DNA of 64,000 bases from positions 124,001 to 188,000 of the forward strand of contig JAGBEG010000004.1 of NCBI GenBank assembly GCA_017937095.1. Reading direction: 5' to 3'. This stretch comes from Roseburia sp. (GTDB lineage: Bacteria; Bacillota; Clostridia; Lachnospirales; Lachnospiraceae). The notes beneath the pieces were generated by a model. It did not search any database, was not told the DNA's origin, and was given only the letters and a program-made list of their open reading frames with translations. Below are positions 35,564-44,640 of this stretch, piece after piece (the stretch's first letter is position 1; each line of letters starts with the position of its first letter). The translations under genes were made by a program, and so were the position numbers.

Positions 35564-37093
35564 TCATGCCGGCATTGTTCTGCTTTTTTGCATCGAAATG
35601 GATCTCATAATGTTTTCTTCCGTAATGTCGTCCCCGGTCAGTTCCCCGGTAATCTCTCCTTCCGCAATCGTAAGAATCCGATTGGAAATTCCCATGATCT
35701 CCGGCATCTCGGATGAAATTACGATGACCGCCATTCCCGCTCCGGCAATCTCTGCGATCAGCTTATGGATTTCCGACTTGGACGCTACGTCAATTCCCTT
35801 TGTCGGCTCGTCTAAGATCAACACCTGCGGTTCCTTGAGCAGCCACTTGGCAATTACGATTTTCTGCTGGTTTCCTCCGCTCAGATTGCCGCAGAGCTGC
35901 CAGCTTCCCGGTGAATTGATGGACATTTTTTTCTGATAGGTCTGATAATTTGTCTCTGCGCACGCCTCGTCTACCACGCCGCCCTTTTTCAACGAATCCA
36001 ATACCGTGAGGTTTAAATTTTCTTTACAGGACGCTTCCAGAATCAGCCCCTGTGTCTTGCGGTTCTCCGGGACAAGCGCGATTCCCGCCCGGACGGCGTC
36101 GACCGTACTGTTGATGGTAACGAGCTTGTCATTGATACGGATAGAACCGGACGTCGCTTTGCGCGCACCGAAAATCGTCTCCACAATCTCTGACCTTCCG
36201 GCGCCTACAAGACCATACAGCCCCAGAATCTCTCCCTTCGCCACCTCAAACGAAATGTCATGGAAAATCCCGTCCAATGACAGGTGATTGACCTGCATCA
36301 CGACGTCGCCTGCCCTTTGCGCTGTGCTTTTATAGAAAAATCCGCCCAGGGTACGTCCGATCATCAGATTTACGACGTCGTCTACAGTACTCTCCCGCGT
36401 CTTTAAATCTCCTACAAGCTCGCCGTCCCGAAGGACAATGATTTTGTCACTGATTTCAAACACCTCATCCATTCGATGAGAAATGTATATAACTGCCACG
36501 CCTTCTTCCTTTAAGCGACGTATATTATCAAATAATGCATTCTTTTCTTTGTCTGTCAGCGATGAGGTCGGCTCATCCAGAATCAGCAGTCTGGGGTGAT
36601 ATGCCAGCGCCTTTGCAATCTCGACCAACTGCTGCTTCGCCAGTGAAAGCTCACCGACCAGCTTCTGCGGATTTTCTTTAAAATCAAGCTTCTTAAGGCA
36701 CTCCGCCGCCATCTCATTCATCTTTTTGTAATCGACCAGACCAAAGCGGTTCTTCGGATACATTCCGATACAGATATTTTCTGCGATTGTCAGATCGGTC
36801 ATTAAGGATATTTCCTGAAATACCAGACAGATTCCCGCTCTCTTTGCCTCGAGCGCATTCTTAAAATGGCACGCTTCCCCAAGATAAGTCATGCTTCCTC
36901 CCGGATCGGCGTCGTGCAGACCCGCAATATATTTGACAAGTGTGGATTTGCCTGCCCCGTTTTCTCCGCAGAGGGCGACGATCTCGCCCTCCGCAATCTC
37001 CATGCTCACATCCTTAAGCGCCTTCACTCCGGTGTAGGTCTTTGAAATATGCTCTACCCGCAAAACGGTCTTTTTCTCTCCATGAGCTTCCAT
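35564..37093 (-). CDS. Ribose-type ABC importer ATPase (RbsA/MglA family)
   Basis: A 509-residue ATPase with two fused nucleotide-binding domains. Domain 1 has Walker A GENGAGKST and signature LSLAKQQLVEIAKAL. Domain 2 has a degenerate Walker A (GLVGAGRSE) with signature LSGGNQQKIVIAKWL and a DEPTKGID Walker B, the typical RbsA/LsrA pattern. The start is ATG 37093 behind AAGGAGA; the ORF extends upstream without an RBS. It energises the two permeases at 38275 and 39209. Confidence 0.9.
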   Translation of the reverse strand: MEAHGEKKTVLRVEHISKTYTGVKALKDVSMEIAEGEIVALCGENGAGKSTLVKYIAGLHDADPGGSMTYLGEACHFKNALEAKRAGICLVFQEISLMTDLTIAENICIGMYPKNRFGLVDYKKMNEMAAECLKKLDFKENPQKLVGELSLAKQQLVEIAKALAYHPRLLILDEPTSSLTDKEKNALFDNIRRLKEEGVAVIYISHRMDEVFEISDKIIVLRDGELVGDLKTRESTVDDVVNLMIGRTLGGFFYKSTAQRAGDVVMQVNHLSLDGIFHDISFEVAKGEILGLYGLVGAGRSEIVETIFGARKATSGSIRINDKLVTINSTVDAVRAGIALVPENRKTQGLILEASCKENLNLTVLDSLKKGGVVDEACAETNYQTYQKKMSINSPGSWQLCGNLSGGNQQKIVIAKWLLKEPQVLILDEPTKGIDVASKSEIHKLIAEIAGAGMAVIVISSEMPEIMGISNRILTIAEGEITGELTGDDITEENIMRSISMQKSRTMPA

Positions 37094-37125
37094 GCGCACA
37101 TCTCCTTCCTGCTTTTTTGCAGTAA

Positions 37126-38256
37126 TCAATAACCCGGCGTCTCAAACTCCCCGACATTTTCCTGCGTAACCACGTCGGTACTGGTGTAGCCGTAGAATTT
37201 GTATTCATTTCCAAGCGCGATGTCAAGCGCCATCTTCACCGCCTCATGTCCTTCCTCGGAAGCGTCCTGAATACCGGAGCTGTAAAGCTTTCCTTCTTTG
37301 ATCGCTTCGTAGCCCTCATCATTCATATTACAACTGAATACCTTTACCTCGTCGAGTCTTCCGACCGCCTCAAGCGCCGAAATCGCTCCACATGCGCCGG
37401 AATCATTTGCGCACACAATGGCGTCGACCTCCGGATATTTGATCAGCAGATTTTCTACTACTGTAATTGCTTCTTCCTTCGCCCATCCGTATTCCTGCGA
37501 ATCTATGATCTCAATTCCCGGATAGCTGGCAAATACATCCCGCGTCGCCTCGCAGCGCAGATCGGAATCTGTCATACCGTATAATCCGGCAAGCTCAATG
37601 ACTTTTCCCTCTCCGCCCAGTGCATCCGCACAGGTCTGCGCCATCTGTTCCCCAAGCCTGTACGCATTACCGCCGGAAAAACCGTCGATCATCTGCTCAA
37701 TTTCGTCTGTTGCAGGCGGTGTGGAGAATAGAAATACCGGTATTCCGGCCTCGTTGCATGCCTCAATCGAGGAGCTGATCATTTCTCCGTTTACCGGATA
37801 AATTCCTATCACGTCCATTCCCTGCTGAATCAGATCAAGCACATCGTTTGCCTGCGTCACCTCATCGGAGTGCGCATCCGTAATATAGAGGTTCGTTCCC
37901 TGCGCCTCGGCTTCATCCTGCGCTCCGGTGTACTGTGCCACGGTAAATTCATCCGCGTCCGTATAGGCAAAGGACAGACCGATCTTTATCTCATCCGCAG
38001 ACTTTCCGGTAGGATTCGCTGGAACCACATAGTCCTGCAGATCCACGGCATCTGCAATTTCTGTCGTATCGGACGATACCGCGCCCTCTGCGGCGCCCTC
38101 TGCCGTACTCCCTGTATCTGTACTGCTTCCTGCGTCACTCGCGGCAGTACTTCCGCCATTTGCCGTCTCTGATGTGGTGACCACGCCTTCACATCCGGCA
38201 AGCCCCATCACTGCGAGCATTCCTGCTGCCATCATTGCTAACATTCTTTTCTTCAT
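37126..38256 (-). CDS. Ribose-type binding lipoprotein
   Basis: A 376-residue lipoprotein. A signal peptide with lipobox LAGC (Cys 22) precedes a Ser/Thr/Ala linker, then a Peripla_BP_4 domain (about 70-370). Landmarks are IGLSFAYTDADEFTVAQ, the DVIGIYPVNG strand, and DAIVCANDSGACGAISAL. Ligands of this class are pentoses, hexoses, polyols, AI-2 and some nucleosides or amino-acid derivatives. It lies between the permease and ATPase genes. The unusual partner enzymes suggest the ligand is not an ordinary sugar. Confidence 0.87.
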   Translation of the reverse strand: MKKRMLAMMAAGMLAVMGLAGCEGVVTTSETANGGSTAASDAGSSTDTGSTAEGAAEGAVSSDTTEIADAVDLQDYVVPANPTGKSADEIKIGLSFAYTDADEFTVAQYTGAQDEAEAQGTNLYITDAHSDEVTQANDVLDLIQQGMDVIGIYPVNGEMISSSIEACNEAGIPVFLFSTPPATDEIEQMIDGFSGGNAYRLGEQMAQTCADALGGEGKVIELAGLYGMTDSDLRCEATRDVFASYPGIEIIDSQEYGWAKEEAITVVENLLIKYPEVDAIVCANDSGACGAISALEAVGRLDEVKVFSCNMNDEGYEAIKEGKLYSSGIQDASEEGHEAVKMALDIALGNEYKFYGYTSTDVVTQENVGEFETPGY

Positions 38257-38274
38257 AATATGATCCTCCTTGTT

Positions 38275-39225
38275 TTATACAAATGTATCTTTTGATACTA
38301 CTTTGTCTGAAATAATGATAATAAGTAAAATCAATCCCATCGCCAGCGTCTTCCAGTAGGATTGCAGGTTCAGCATATTGATGCCTTTCTGAATCATGAT
38401 GATTGCGAGAACACCGAGTACCATATGCAGCACCTTGCCGCTTCCGCCCTTCATCTTGACGCCGCCCAAGACGACACATGTAAGCACGTCCATGGACACA
38501 TCCGGCCAGCCAAGTCCGGGTGAGACGGAGTTGAGCCTCGCCGCCTGTAAAATGCCCGCCAGCGCCGCCGCGCCTCCACAGATCACATAGTTTTTCAGAA
38601 TCACGCGGTCTACCTGAATACCGGAATTTACCGCAGTTGCAAGATTGCTTCCAATCGCATAAGTCATACGCCCATGCTCCGTATATTTTAATAGGAAGGA
38701 AACGATCATCACCAGCAACAGCCAGATCCATGTGAGAATCGACACGCCGAAAATTGCCACGCTTCCGAAAATCTTAAATCCATAGCTTTCTCCGATATGG
38801 GATTTCGCCCCGGTCAGCAGGAAAATCACGCCGTGCAGGCCGACTTCCGCGACCAGTGTAACGACCAGCGAATTTAATTTCAGCTTCGTCACGCAGAAAC
38901 CGTTGATAAGCCCCACCAGAACGCCGGAAAGAATTGCAAGCGCAACGCCGAGCAGCGTATTGTAATGCGTCATTATAATTACGATATTTGCCGCAAGGCT
39001 CATCGTCATTCCCACGGATAAATCAAAATACCCGCAGATCAGCAGCATACCAACGCCAAGCGCCATAATCCCATACAAATTGCTCTGTAAAAACAGATTC
39101 AAAAAGTTATCCACCGACAGGAAATGTTCTGTGCAGCCGCCGAGTACAGCTATCATGACAATAAGGATTAAAATAATTGTGTATGCTTTGCAAAATTTTT
39201 TGATTGAATCAGCGACTAAATGCAT
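38275..39225 (-). CDS. Ribose-type ABC permease (RbsC family), second of pair
   Basis: A 316-residue BPD_transp_2 permease with eight to ten helices. Conserved segments include GYFDLSVGMTMSL and VVLGGVKMKGGSGKV, the cytoplasmic coupling loop of RbsC. It overlaps the upstream permease by 17 bp, showing translational coupling, and carries its own GGGAGGG site. Two different permeases imply a heterodimer, as in LsrCD. Confidence 0.88.
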   Translation of the reverse strand: MHLVADSIKKFCKAYTIILILIVMIAVLGGCTEHFLSVDNFLNLFLQSNLYGIMALGVGMLLICGYFDLSVGMTMSLAANIVIIMTHYNTLLGVALAILSGVLVGLINGFCVTKLKLNSLVVTLVAEVGLHGVIFLLTGAKSHIGESYGFKIFGSVAIFGVSILTWIWLLLVMIVSFLLKYTEHGRMTYAIGSNLATAVNSGIQVDRVILKNYVICGGAAALAGILQAARLNSVSPGLGWPDVSMDVLTCVVLGGVKMKGGSGKVLHMVLGVLAIIMIQKGINMLNLQSYWKTLAMGLILLIIIISDKVVSKDTFV

Positions 39226-40183
39226 GTTTTACCCTCCCTATCATGTTCTCTCTCATCTGCGGGTTCGTTGTCAGCCACACCACCAGAATGATCGTGATCC
39301 ACTGTACGATCCACTGGAAGTAATACGGAAGACCTATCATGATAAATCCGTTATTCAGGCATCCGATGATTGCCGCTGCGATCACAGTCCTCCCGACTTT
39401 TCCTTCGCCTCCGGTAATTCTGACGCCTGCCAGAATCACAATCGTGAGTACGGACGTCTCATACCCGCTTCCGGCTTCCACCTGCACAGACATGACTCTT
39501 GACACGTAAAGAATCCCTCCGATTGCTGCCGCAGCCCCGCAAAGCATATACGACTGCAATACAACACGCCTGTCGTTCACGCCCGAAAACCGGCTCGCAA
39601 TACTGTTCCCTCCTACCGCTCTTATCTTTTTCCCATATACCTTCTTCTGCAGCAAATACCAGCACCAGAAGATAATGGCTGCATAAATATAAAGAGAAAC
39701 CGGAAGAAACAGGAATTTCCCTTTGTCAAGATACGGGAGCCATGAATCCGTCTGAACCTTCGTCACTTTTCCCTCACTGTAGATCAGAATGATTACGGTG
39801 AGCAGGTTTTGTACACTGAGCGTTACGATCATGGAATTGAGTTTCAGATATCCTACAAGTATTCCGTTTACAAAGCCTACCGCCACACCTACGATCAGCG
39901 CCACACCGATTGCTGCATATACGCCGTTCGTATCGTGCACCTTTGCACATACGATTGCGGTCAGTGTCAGCAGCGAACCAATCGACAGATCGAAATTGCC
40001 GCCCATAATCACAAACAGCAATCCGCACGCCATAACTCCGGTGATGATGATCTGCCTTAAAATCGTGAGCAGATTTGTCATCGACAGGAACAGCGGATTT
40101 AATACGGAAAAGAGAACGATTACCACCAGCAATATGACTAACAGCCCGTCCAATTTCCATTTGAAGTTCCATTTTCCTTTCAT
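39209..40183 (-). CDS. Ribose-type ABC permease (RbsC family), first gene of the operon
   Basis: A 324-residue permease with family motifs GGNFDLSIGSLLTL and VILAGVRITGGEGKV. The start is ATG 40183, 8 bp after GAGGAG; an in-frame GTG at 40192 sits too close to that site. It opens the operon permease-permease-binding protein-ATPase-OCD-MmgE/PrpD. Between it and the LysR gene lie a promoter, a LysR box and a hairpin terminator. Confidence 0.88.
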   Translation of the reverse strand: MKGKWNFKWKLDGLLVILLVVIVLFSVLNPLFLSMTNLLTILRQIIITGVMACGLLFVIMGGNFDLSIGSLLTLTAIVCAKVHDTNGVYAAIGVALIVGVAVGFVNGILVGYLKLNSMIVTLSVQNLLTVIILIYSEGKVTKVQTDSWLPYLDKGKFLFLPVSLYIYAAIIFWCWYLLQKKVYGKKIRAVGGNSIASRFSGVNDRRVVLQSYMLCGAAAAIGGILYVSRVMSVQVEAGSGYETSVLTIVILAGVRITGGEGKVGRTVIAAAIIGCLNNGFIMIGLPYYFQWIVQWITIILVVWLTTNPQMRENMIGRVKHAFSR

Positions 40184-40225
40184 CCTTATCACTCCTCACT
40201 TGCCTACACCTGTTTTTATAACAAA

Positions 40226-40258
40226 AAAGACAATGATGGCTTTTTAGACCTCATTGTC
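40226..40258 (-). terminator. Intrinsic terminator inside the leader of the importer operon
   Basis: AAGACAATGA pairs with TCATTGTCT around a 14-nt loop. On the minus strand it is followed by TTTTTTG. It is downstream of the lysR stop but also downstream of the apparent operon promoter, so it could act as an attenuator. An outer ACCTGT/ACAGGT pair flanks the hairpin. Confidence 0.75.
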
Positions 40259-40284
40259 TCGTACAGGTTTTTCTGTTTGACCTT

Positions 40285-40312
40285 AACTTACCATATTTTT
40301 TTTATTTGTCAA
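40285..40312 (-). promoter_or_regulatory. Candidate promoter of the importer/catabolic operon
   Basis: On the minus strand a perfect -35 TTGACA (40307-40312) is followed after 16 bp of A-rich spacer by a weak -10 TAAGTT (40285-40290). The weak -10 fits an activator-dependent promoter; a LysR box is centred about 75 bp upstream of the expected start. Confidence 0.5.
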
Positions 40313-40344
40313 CGCCCGCACTCCTCGCCCGGACGTCACTTTCT

Positions 40345-40359
40345 ATACTTGCAAGGTAT
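40345..40359. promoter_or_regulatory. LysR-type binding box ATAC-N7-GTAT
   Basis: ATACTTGCAAGGTAT is a T-N11-A type LysR site with ATAC/GTAT arms and a TTGCAA palindromic core. Its position upstream of the operon promoter is where a LysR recognition site is expected. An arm-identical box lies in front of lysR itself. Confidence 0.6.
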
Positions 40360-40379
40360 CGTTTGGCATAGTCCATACC

Positions 40380-41267
40380 CTAATTGACTTCCTCCCTGAT
40401 GTAATCAATAAACTGACCCACCGCCGTGGACAGGCGCTTATTCCGTTTCCAGATCACTACGACGCTGGAGGTGAGCCTTGGATTGATGATTTCTTTGTAC
40501 ACGATATTCTCCTTCCCATGGAATAACGGCTCCGCAGACTTCGGGCACAGCAGGATTCCAAGGCCGTTCTGCGCCAGTGCCAGCCCGTTGATCAATGCCG
40601 TATACCAGCAGATGACTCTCGGTCTGGTGCCGAGCAGCTCGAACCACTTCTTGATCTGTTCCTCGTGAATGCTGCGCCCGGGCAGAATCAACTGCTCGCC
40701 GGCAAGCTGCGCCAGATTTATCGTCGTCTCCTCCGTTTCTGCCAGCGCATGATTCTTCGGCAGACAGGCTATCCATGTCTCTTCCGGCAGGCGGATACAC
40801 TCGTACTTCTCGCTGTTGAACGGCTCACGCACGATTCCGATATCGTATACCCCGTTGTCGATTTTCTTCATGATCTCGTCGGTATTGTTATTATTCACAT
40901 GATAGGTGATATTCGGATATCGTCTGTTGAATCCGGAAATCCATTTCGGGAGCAGATAGTTTGCCGCCGTTTCAATCGTGCCGATATAAATATTTCCGCC
41001 CTGATCGTGATACAGCTCCCGCATCTGCGCTTCCGTCTTATCCATTAATTCCACAATCTCCGATGCCCGCTCCTTGAGAAAATATCCCGCATCGGTCAGC
41101 CAGATTCTGCCCTTGTCCCGGTAAAAAAGCTCGACCCCCAGTTCCTCCTCAAGCTGCTTTAGCTGTCTGCTTAAAGGTGGCTGCGACATATGAAGCTTCT
41201 CCGCCGCCTTTGATATGTTCTCTTCCTCCGCGATTGCCAGAAAGTAGCGTATCATCCGTGTATCCAT
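40380..41267 (-). CDS. LysR-family transcriptional regulator
   Basis: A 295-residue regulator. The N-terminal winged HTH (residues 1-60) contains NISKAAEKLHMSQPPLSRQLKQLE, and the effector domain spans about 90-290. The start ATG 41267 is behind AGGAGG; an upstream in-frame start at 41312 lacks an RBS. It is encoded directly upstream of, and on the same strand as, the importer operon. Matching ATAC-N7-GTAT boxes before its own start and before the operon suggest self-control and activation of the operon. Confidence 0.9.
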   Translation of the reverse strand: MDTRMIRYFLAIAEEENISKAAEKLHMSQPPLSRQLKQLEEELGVELFYRDKGRIWLTDAGYFLKERASEIVELMDKTEAQMRELYHDQGGNIYIGTIETAANYLLPKWISGFNRRYPNITYHVNNNNTDEIMKKIDNGVYDIGIVREPFNSEKYECIRLPEETWIACLPKNHALAETEETTINLAQLAGEQLILPGRSIHEEQIKKWFELLGTRPRVICWYTALINGLALAQNGLGILLCPKSAEPLFHGKENIVYKEIINPRLTSSVVVIWKRNKRLSTAVGQFIDYIREEVN

Positions 41268-41280
41268 ACCTGCGCCTCCT

Positions 41281-41295
41281 ATACCCAATTTGTAT
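41281..41295. promoter_or_regulatory. LysR-type box ATAC-N7-GTAT overlapping the lysR leader
   Basis: ATACCCAATTTGTAT has the same arms and arm spacing as the box at 40345. It touches the lysR Shine-Dalgarno region (AGGAGG, 41276-41281) and lies in the intergenic region shared with the divergent Fe-S gene, consistent with autorepression. Confidence 0.55.
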
Positions 41296-41470
41296 AGAAT
41301 ACTTATTATCATACTTTTTCTGTTTTTTCAAGAAATTTCTGTATGCCAGGAGTTTTTGCAAAAAAAGAACGGAACGTGACAAACTCACAGAACCGCTCCT
41401 TTCTTTTTCGTATAATGTTCCCATCAGCCGCAATAAAGCGGCAAATCTTATCACAGAAAGGGAACTTCTC

Positions 41471-41947
41471 ATGTTAAAAAATCTGTACCAGAAATATGGC
41501 TACCTCATTCTTTTCCTCTACGTCATCGCAGCATACTTCTATATGCCGCTCGGCATGATTGCAATCGTCTGTATGCTCGCTCCAATCGTGTTTGCCCTGC
41601 TTGGCAAAGGGCGCTACTGGTGCGGTCACTTCTGCCCACGCGGAAATTTCTATCAGAATGTTGTCGGAAAAATGACACGCAAGCACAGAGCCCCCGCCTT
41701 TCTGAAGAGCACCTGGTTTCGTGCGGTGATGGTCCTCTTTATCCTCGGAAATTTCTCCTTCGGCATCTATAAAAACTGGGGAAATCCCGCAGGTATCGGC
41801 ATGGTATTCTACCGCATTATATTGATTACTACCGTAGTAGGCATTGTGCTCGGCACCCTTTTCCAGCCCCGTACATGGTGCGGTTTCTGCCCGATGGGGT
41901 CGATTGCGGCATTTGTGACGTGGATGAAGAAAGGGAAAACTGCTTAA
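41471..41947 (+). CDS. Membrane 4Fe-4S protein (NosR/NapH-like fragment family)
   Basis: A 158-residue membrane protein with about four helices. Two cysteine clusters lie at the membrane edges: WCGHFCPRGNF near residue 55 and WCGFCPMGS near 140. These match the polyferredoxin-domain halves of NosR, NapH and CcoG, which bind or pass electrons via 4Fe-4S clusters, but the usual C-terminal ferredoxin repeats are absent. The start is ATG 41471 after AAAGGGAAC; the ORF is open upstream without an RBS. The electron partner is unknown. Its stop overlaps the 3' end of the convergent secreted-protein gene. Confidence 0.78.
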   Translation: MLKNLYQKYGYLILFLYVIAAYFYMPLGMIAIVCMLAPIVFALLGKGRYWCGHFCPRGNFYQNVVGKMTRKHRAPAFLKSTWFRAVMVLFILGNFSFGIYKNWGNPAGIGMVFYRIILITTVVGIVLGTLFQPRTWCGFCPMGSIAAFVTWMKKGKTA

Positions 41948-42699
41948 GAAAAAAGCAACAAAAGTGACGCAGGAGCAGTTGGCTGAGCGAATGGCTGTAT
42001 CCCGGCAGACCGTGTCAAAAGATGTATCTCAATGTGATCCCTGCCTGCACCGTAGCCCTGCCGGTATGACACCAGCCCTTCGCCCTGCTCCCAGATGAAA
42101 GTCTCGTAAAATCCCGTCTCTACCAGACTATTCCAGCCATGATACTCACAGCGGTCCTGCTCTGTCACGATATACTCATGCCAGCCTTTTTCCTCCGGCT
42201 CAAGTGCATCCGGCTTATCGCTTTCCTGACAAACGATCGTTCCCTCTTGCAGGAAATCCTCCTCCGATGCGCACTTTAGTGCCGCTTCTTCCTCTGTTAA
42301 GCGGATGATTTTATCCTTATTTACATAAAAGTACCCAATTTCAAACGAATTATCTCCGTGATAAAACGCTCCCTCACAACAGATTACCAGATGATACAAT
42401 ATCCCCTGTGCTGCGCGTTTCACTCTGATCACCTTAAGTTCTGCCTCGTCATAGGAAATCCGCTCACCATTCTCATCAAATTCCAGAAATTCCGGCTGGT
42501 AAAAATAACTTCCGTCGCCGTCCGGGAAAAAGAACGGATTGTTATACATGGAATCCGCTTTCTCTTCTGACGGTGCGTTCCGCCCAATGCGGTCTGTTAT
42601 CCTGTTTGCAGTCATTTCTTCCCCATAAATCGGGGATGTGCAGAACAATACTAGCAGTACCGCCGAACAGCAGATACCTTTTAAAATCATACGTTTCAT
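41944..42699 (-). CDS. Secreted hypothetical protein with an altered C-terminus
   Basis: A 251-residue protein with a signal peptide (about 1-26, cleaved near IYGEE) and no further membrane helix before the tail. The mature part is acidic with several FFF/YF aromatic patches and no family I recognise. The last 20 or so residues are read from the antisense strand of a broken HTH gene (41946-42020), and the hydrophobic ASLLLLF end is therefore probably not original. The native stop may have been lost when sequence was deleted here. Confidence 0.65.
   Translation of the reverse strand: MKRMILKGICCSAVLLVLFCTSPIYGEEMTANRITDRIGRNAPSEEKADSMYNNPFFFPDGDGSYFYQPEFLEFDENGERISYDEAELKVIRVKRAAQGILYHLVICCEGAFYHGDNSFEIGYFYVNKDKIIRLTEEEAALKCASEEDFLQEGTIVCQESDKPDALEPEEKGWHEYIVTEQDRCEYHGWNSLVETGFYETFIWEQGEGLVSYRQGYGAGRDHIEIHLLTRSAGIQPFAQPTAPASLLLLFS
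41946..42020 (+). pseudogene. Remnant of an XRE-family HTH regulator
   Basis: Reading frame codons from about 41946 give KKKATKVTQEQLAERMAVSR followed by QTVSK, which is the classic Cro/C1 HTH consensus beginning of a gene with no start codon and no continuation. After 42020 the sequence becomes the antisense of the secreted protein. The frame differs from that of the Fe-S gene ending at 41947. It marks a deletion or rearrangement junction. Confidence 0.7.
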
Positions 42700-42747
42700 T
42701 TTTATCTACCTTATATCAGACACAGATGGAAGCATAGCCGCTCTCTT

Positions 42748-44472
42748 TTATTCCAATTTGAACTTTCCCACCTCGCTGCTTAGCTGATCTGCAACATTCA
42801 TATTAGAATTGGCTTCATGCCCAATGTCTCCTACACTTGCCGTCAAGTCGACCGACATTTCCGTTACATTCGTAACGCCCTTTGCACTCTCTTCTACTGC
42901 AATGCTCACCGCCGAAATCGCTTCCTTGATTTCATCAATGCTGTGCTGCATCTCGCTGCTTTCATCCGCAAATCCCTGCATCATCTGACTCATACTGCCG
43001 ACATCCTCCTGATAGCTTCCACTGGTCTCAAGCAGCTTTTCGTACCCGCTCATCGCCGTTTCGTCAAGGAAGGTAAGCATCGCCTCTGCCTTCTGCGCCA
43101 GTTCATTTACAGCTCCGACTACCTCTTCGCTCACCTGTTTAATCCGCGCTGCCGCCTCCGCCGAATTTGATGCGAGCTTGCCAATCTCATCCGCAACGAC
43201 CGCAAATCCACGTCCCGCTTCCCCGGCCCGTGCTGCCTCGATACTTGCATTAAGCGCAAGAAGATTCGTCTGCTCCGTGATACTGATAATATTCGCCGTA
43301 AGCAAATTGATTTCTTCTACTGCTTTTGATCTCTCGATCTTTTCATTTACAGCAGCCGCCATATCCTGTGCCAGAACCTTCGCTTCGCTCTGTCCTTCCA
43401 CAGCCTTCCTGTAGATATCCGCCGCCTTACCCATGATTTCACCGGAAAACGCTCTGCCATGATCCGCACTTTCTGAAATGGCGCTGATTTTCTGATCTAT
43501 CCTTCCAATAGAATCGTTAATCTGGCTAAGGGACGCGCTGGTTTCCTCCATCGCCGCACTCATTTCTTCCATTGTCGCAGATACGTCCGTGATATTTACC
43601 TCTGCGCTGGACAAGTTCTGAACTACCATCCTGGAAGAATGATTCAACTGCATCGAATTACCCGCAATATTCAGCATGATTTCACGAATATAATCCAGAA
43701 GCGTATTCACGTTATCCGCTATGAGTTCCAGCTCATCCCCGGTATGAATATCCAGCTTCTGCGTCAAGTCGCCTTCACTATGCACAAGGTCATAGATCTT
43801 CCTGTTGACCTTCTGCAATCCACCTGCAATCTGCCCGACAATGACATTCAATATTACGATTGCTAATATGACACAAACAATCGTCATAATAATTATCTGA
43901 CGCGTCGTTGCATTCAGGCGCGCTACAACCTCCGATGCATCATAATCGCTTCCAAGAACTGCAACAACCTCCCCGGCGCTGTTTCTGATCGGCATATATA
44001 CGGAAATCAAATCTCCGTCCTCTGTGTAATCAATATAGTCCTGTACATAATCCGCGCCGTCAAACGTATCTGCAAGTTCCTCATATGATACCTCAAATAC
44101 TTCACCGACCTTTACCTGATTCTCGGATGTATCTGTATCTACGCCATAATAGACCTGTTTTCCATCTGTATATAATGTATACAGAAAAGCGATACCATAC
44201 TCCTGCTGAACCTCCCGCAATACAGAGAGCACCGTCTGGTAGCCTTCCGTATCTTCACATCCGGGTACTAATTCGCCCGCCAGATCTCCGTCTGTGACAT
44301 TTACTGCTATCTTTGCCGCCATCTCCGCCTGCTCTACACCCATTGCAACCATTCCGGCACTGGTGCTTCGATAAGAGGAAATCCCCATTGCCACGCAAAC
44401 AACCAGAATCAAAATATTTGCCGGGAGCAATATTTTTGCGCGAATACTTAACGTCCTTGCCTTTTGCTTCAT
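42748..44472 (-). CDS. Methyl-accepting chemotaxis protein
   Basis: A 574-residue transmembrane chemoreceptor. A membrane helix (about 13-33), an extracellular sensor domain (about 35-190), a second helix (about 192-213), a HAMP domain (about 214-268) and a long cytoplasmic coiled coil follow. The signalling tip is recognisable at [20 protein letters not shown] with [12 protein letters not shown]. The sensor contains [11 protein letters not shown] and [20 protein letters not shown], typical of single or double Cache folds that bind small acids or amino acids. No che genes are nearby. Confidence 0.9.
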   Translation of the reverse strand: MKQKARTLSIRAKILLPANILILVVCVAMGISSYRSTSAGMVAMGVEQAEMAAKIAVNVTDGDLAGELVPGCEDTEGYQTVLSVLREVQQEYGIAFLYTLYTDGKQVYYGVDTDTSENQVKVGEVFEVSYEELADTFDGADYVQDYIDYTEDGDLISVYMPIRNSAGEVVAVLGSDYDASEVVARLNATTRQIIIMTIVCVILAIVILNVIVGQIAGGLQKVNRKIYDLVHSEGDLTQKLDIHTGDELELIADNVNTLLDYIREIMLNIAGNSMQLNHSSRMVVQNLSSAEVNITDVSATMEEMSAAMEETSASLSQINDSIGRIDQKISAISESADHGRAFSGEIMGKAADIYRKAVEGQSEAKVLAQDMAAAVNEKIERSKAVEEINLLTANIISITEQTNLLALNASIEAARAGEAGRGFAVVADEIGKLASNSAEAAARIKQVSEEVVGAVNELAQKAEAMLTFLDETAMSGYEKLLETSGSYQEDVGSMSQMMQGFADESSEMQHSIDEIKEAISAVSIAVEESAKGVTNVTEMSVDLTASVGDIGHEANSNMNVADQLSSEVGKFKLE

Positions 44473-44591
44473 ACAATCCTCCTCTTCTTACGGTATCCTC
44501 TTTCCCTCTTATAGTACTATATACCTAGTATTATTTTACCAGACCACCTCAAAAAAACAAGCATTTACATCGACTGATGAAGCCTCTTACG

Positions 44592-44629
44592 AAAAAAAAC
44601 AGAGCGTGTTTGTAAAAACAGCACTCTGT
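44592..44629 (-). terminator. Terminator of the ATP synthase operon
   Basis: ACAGAG/CTCTGT stem with an extended imperfect helix, followed on the minus strand by a run of eight T. It lies 12 bp after the atpC stop codon. Confidence 0.8.
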
Positions 44630-44640
44630 CTCTTTTAATC

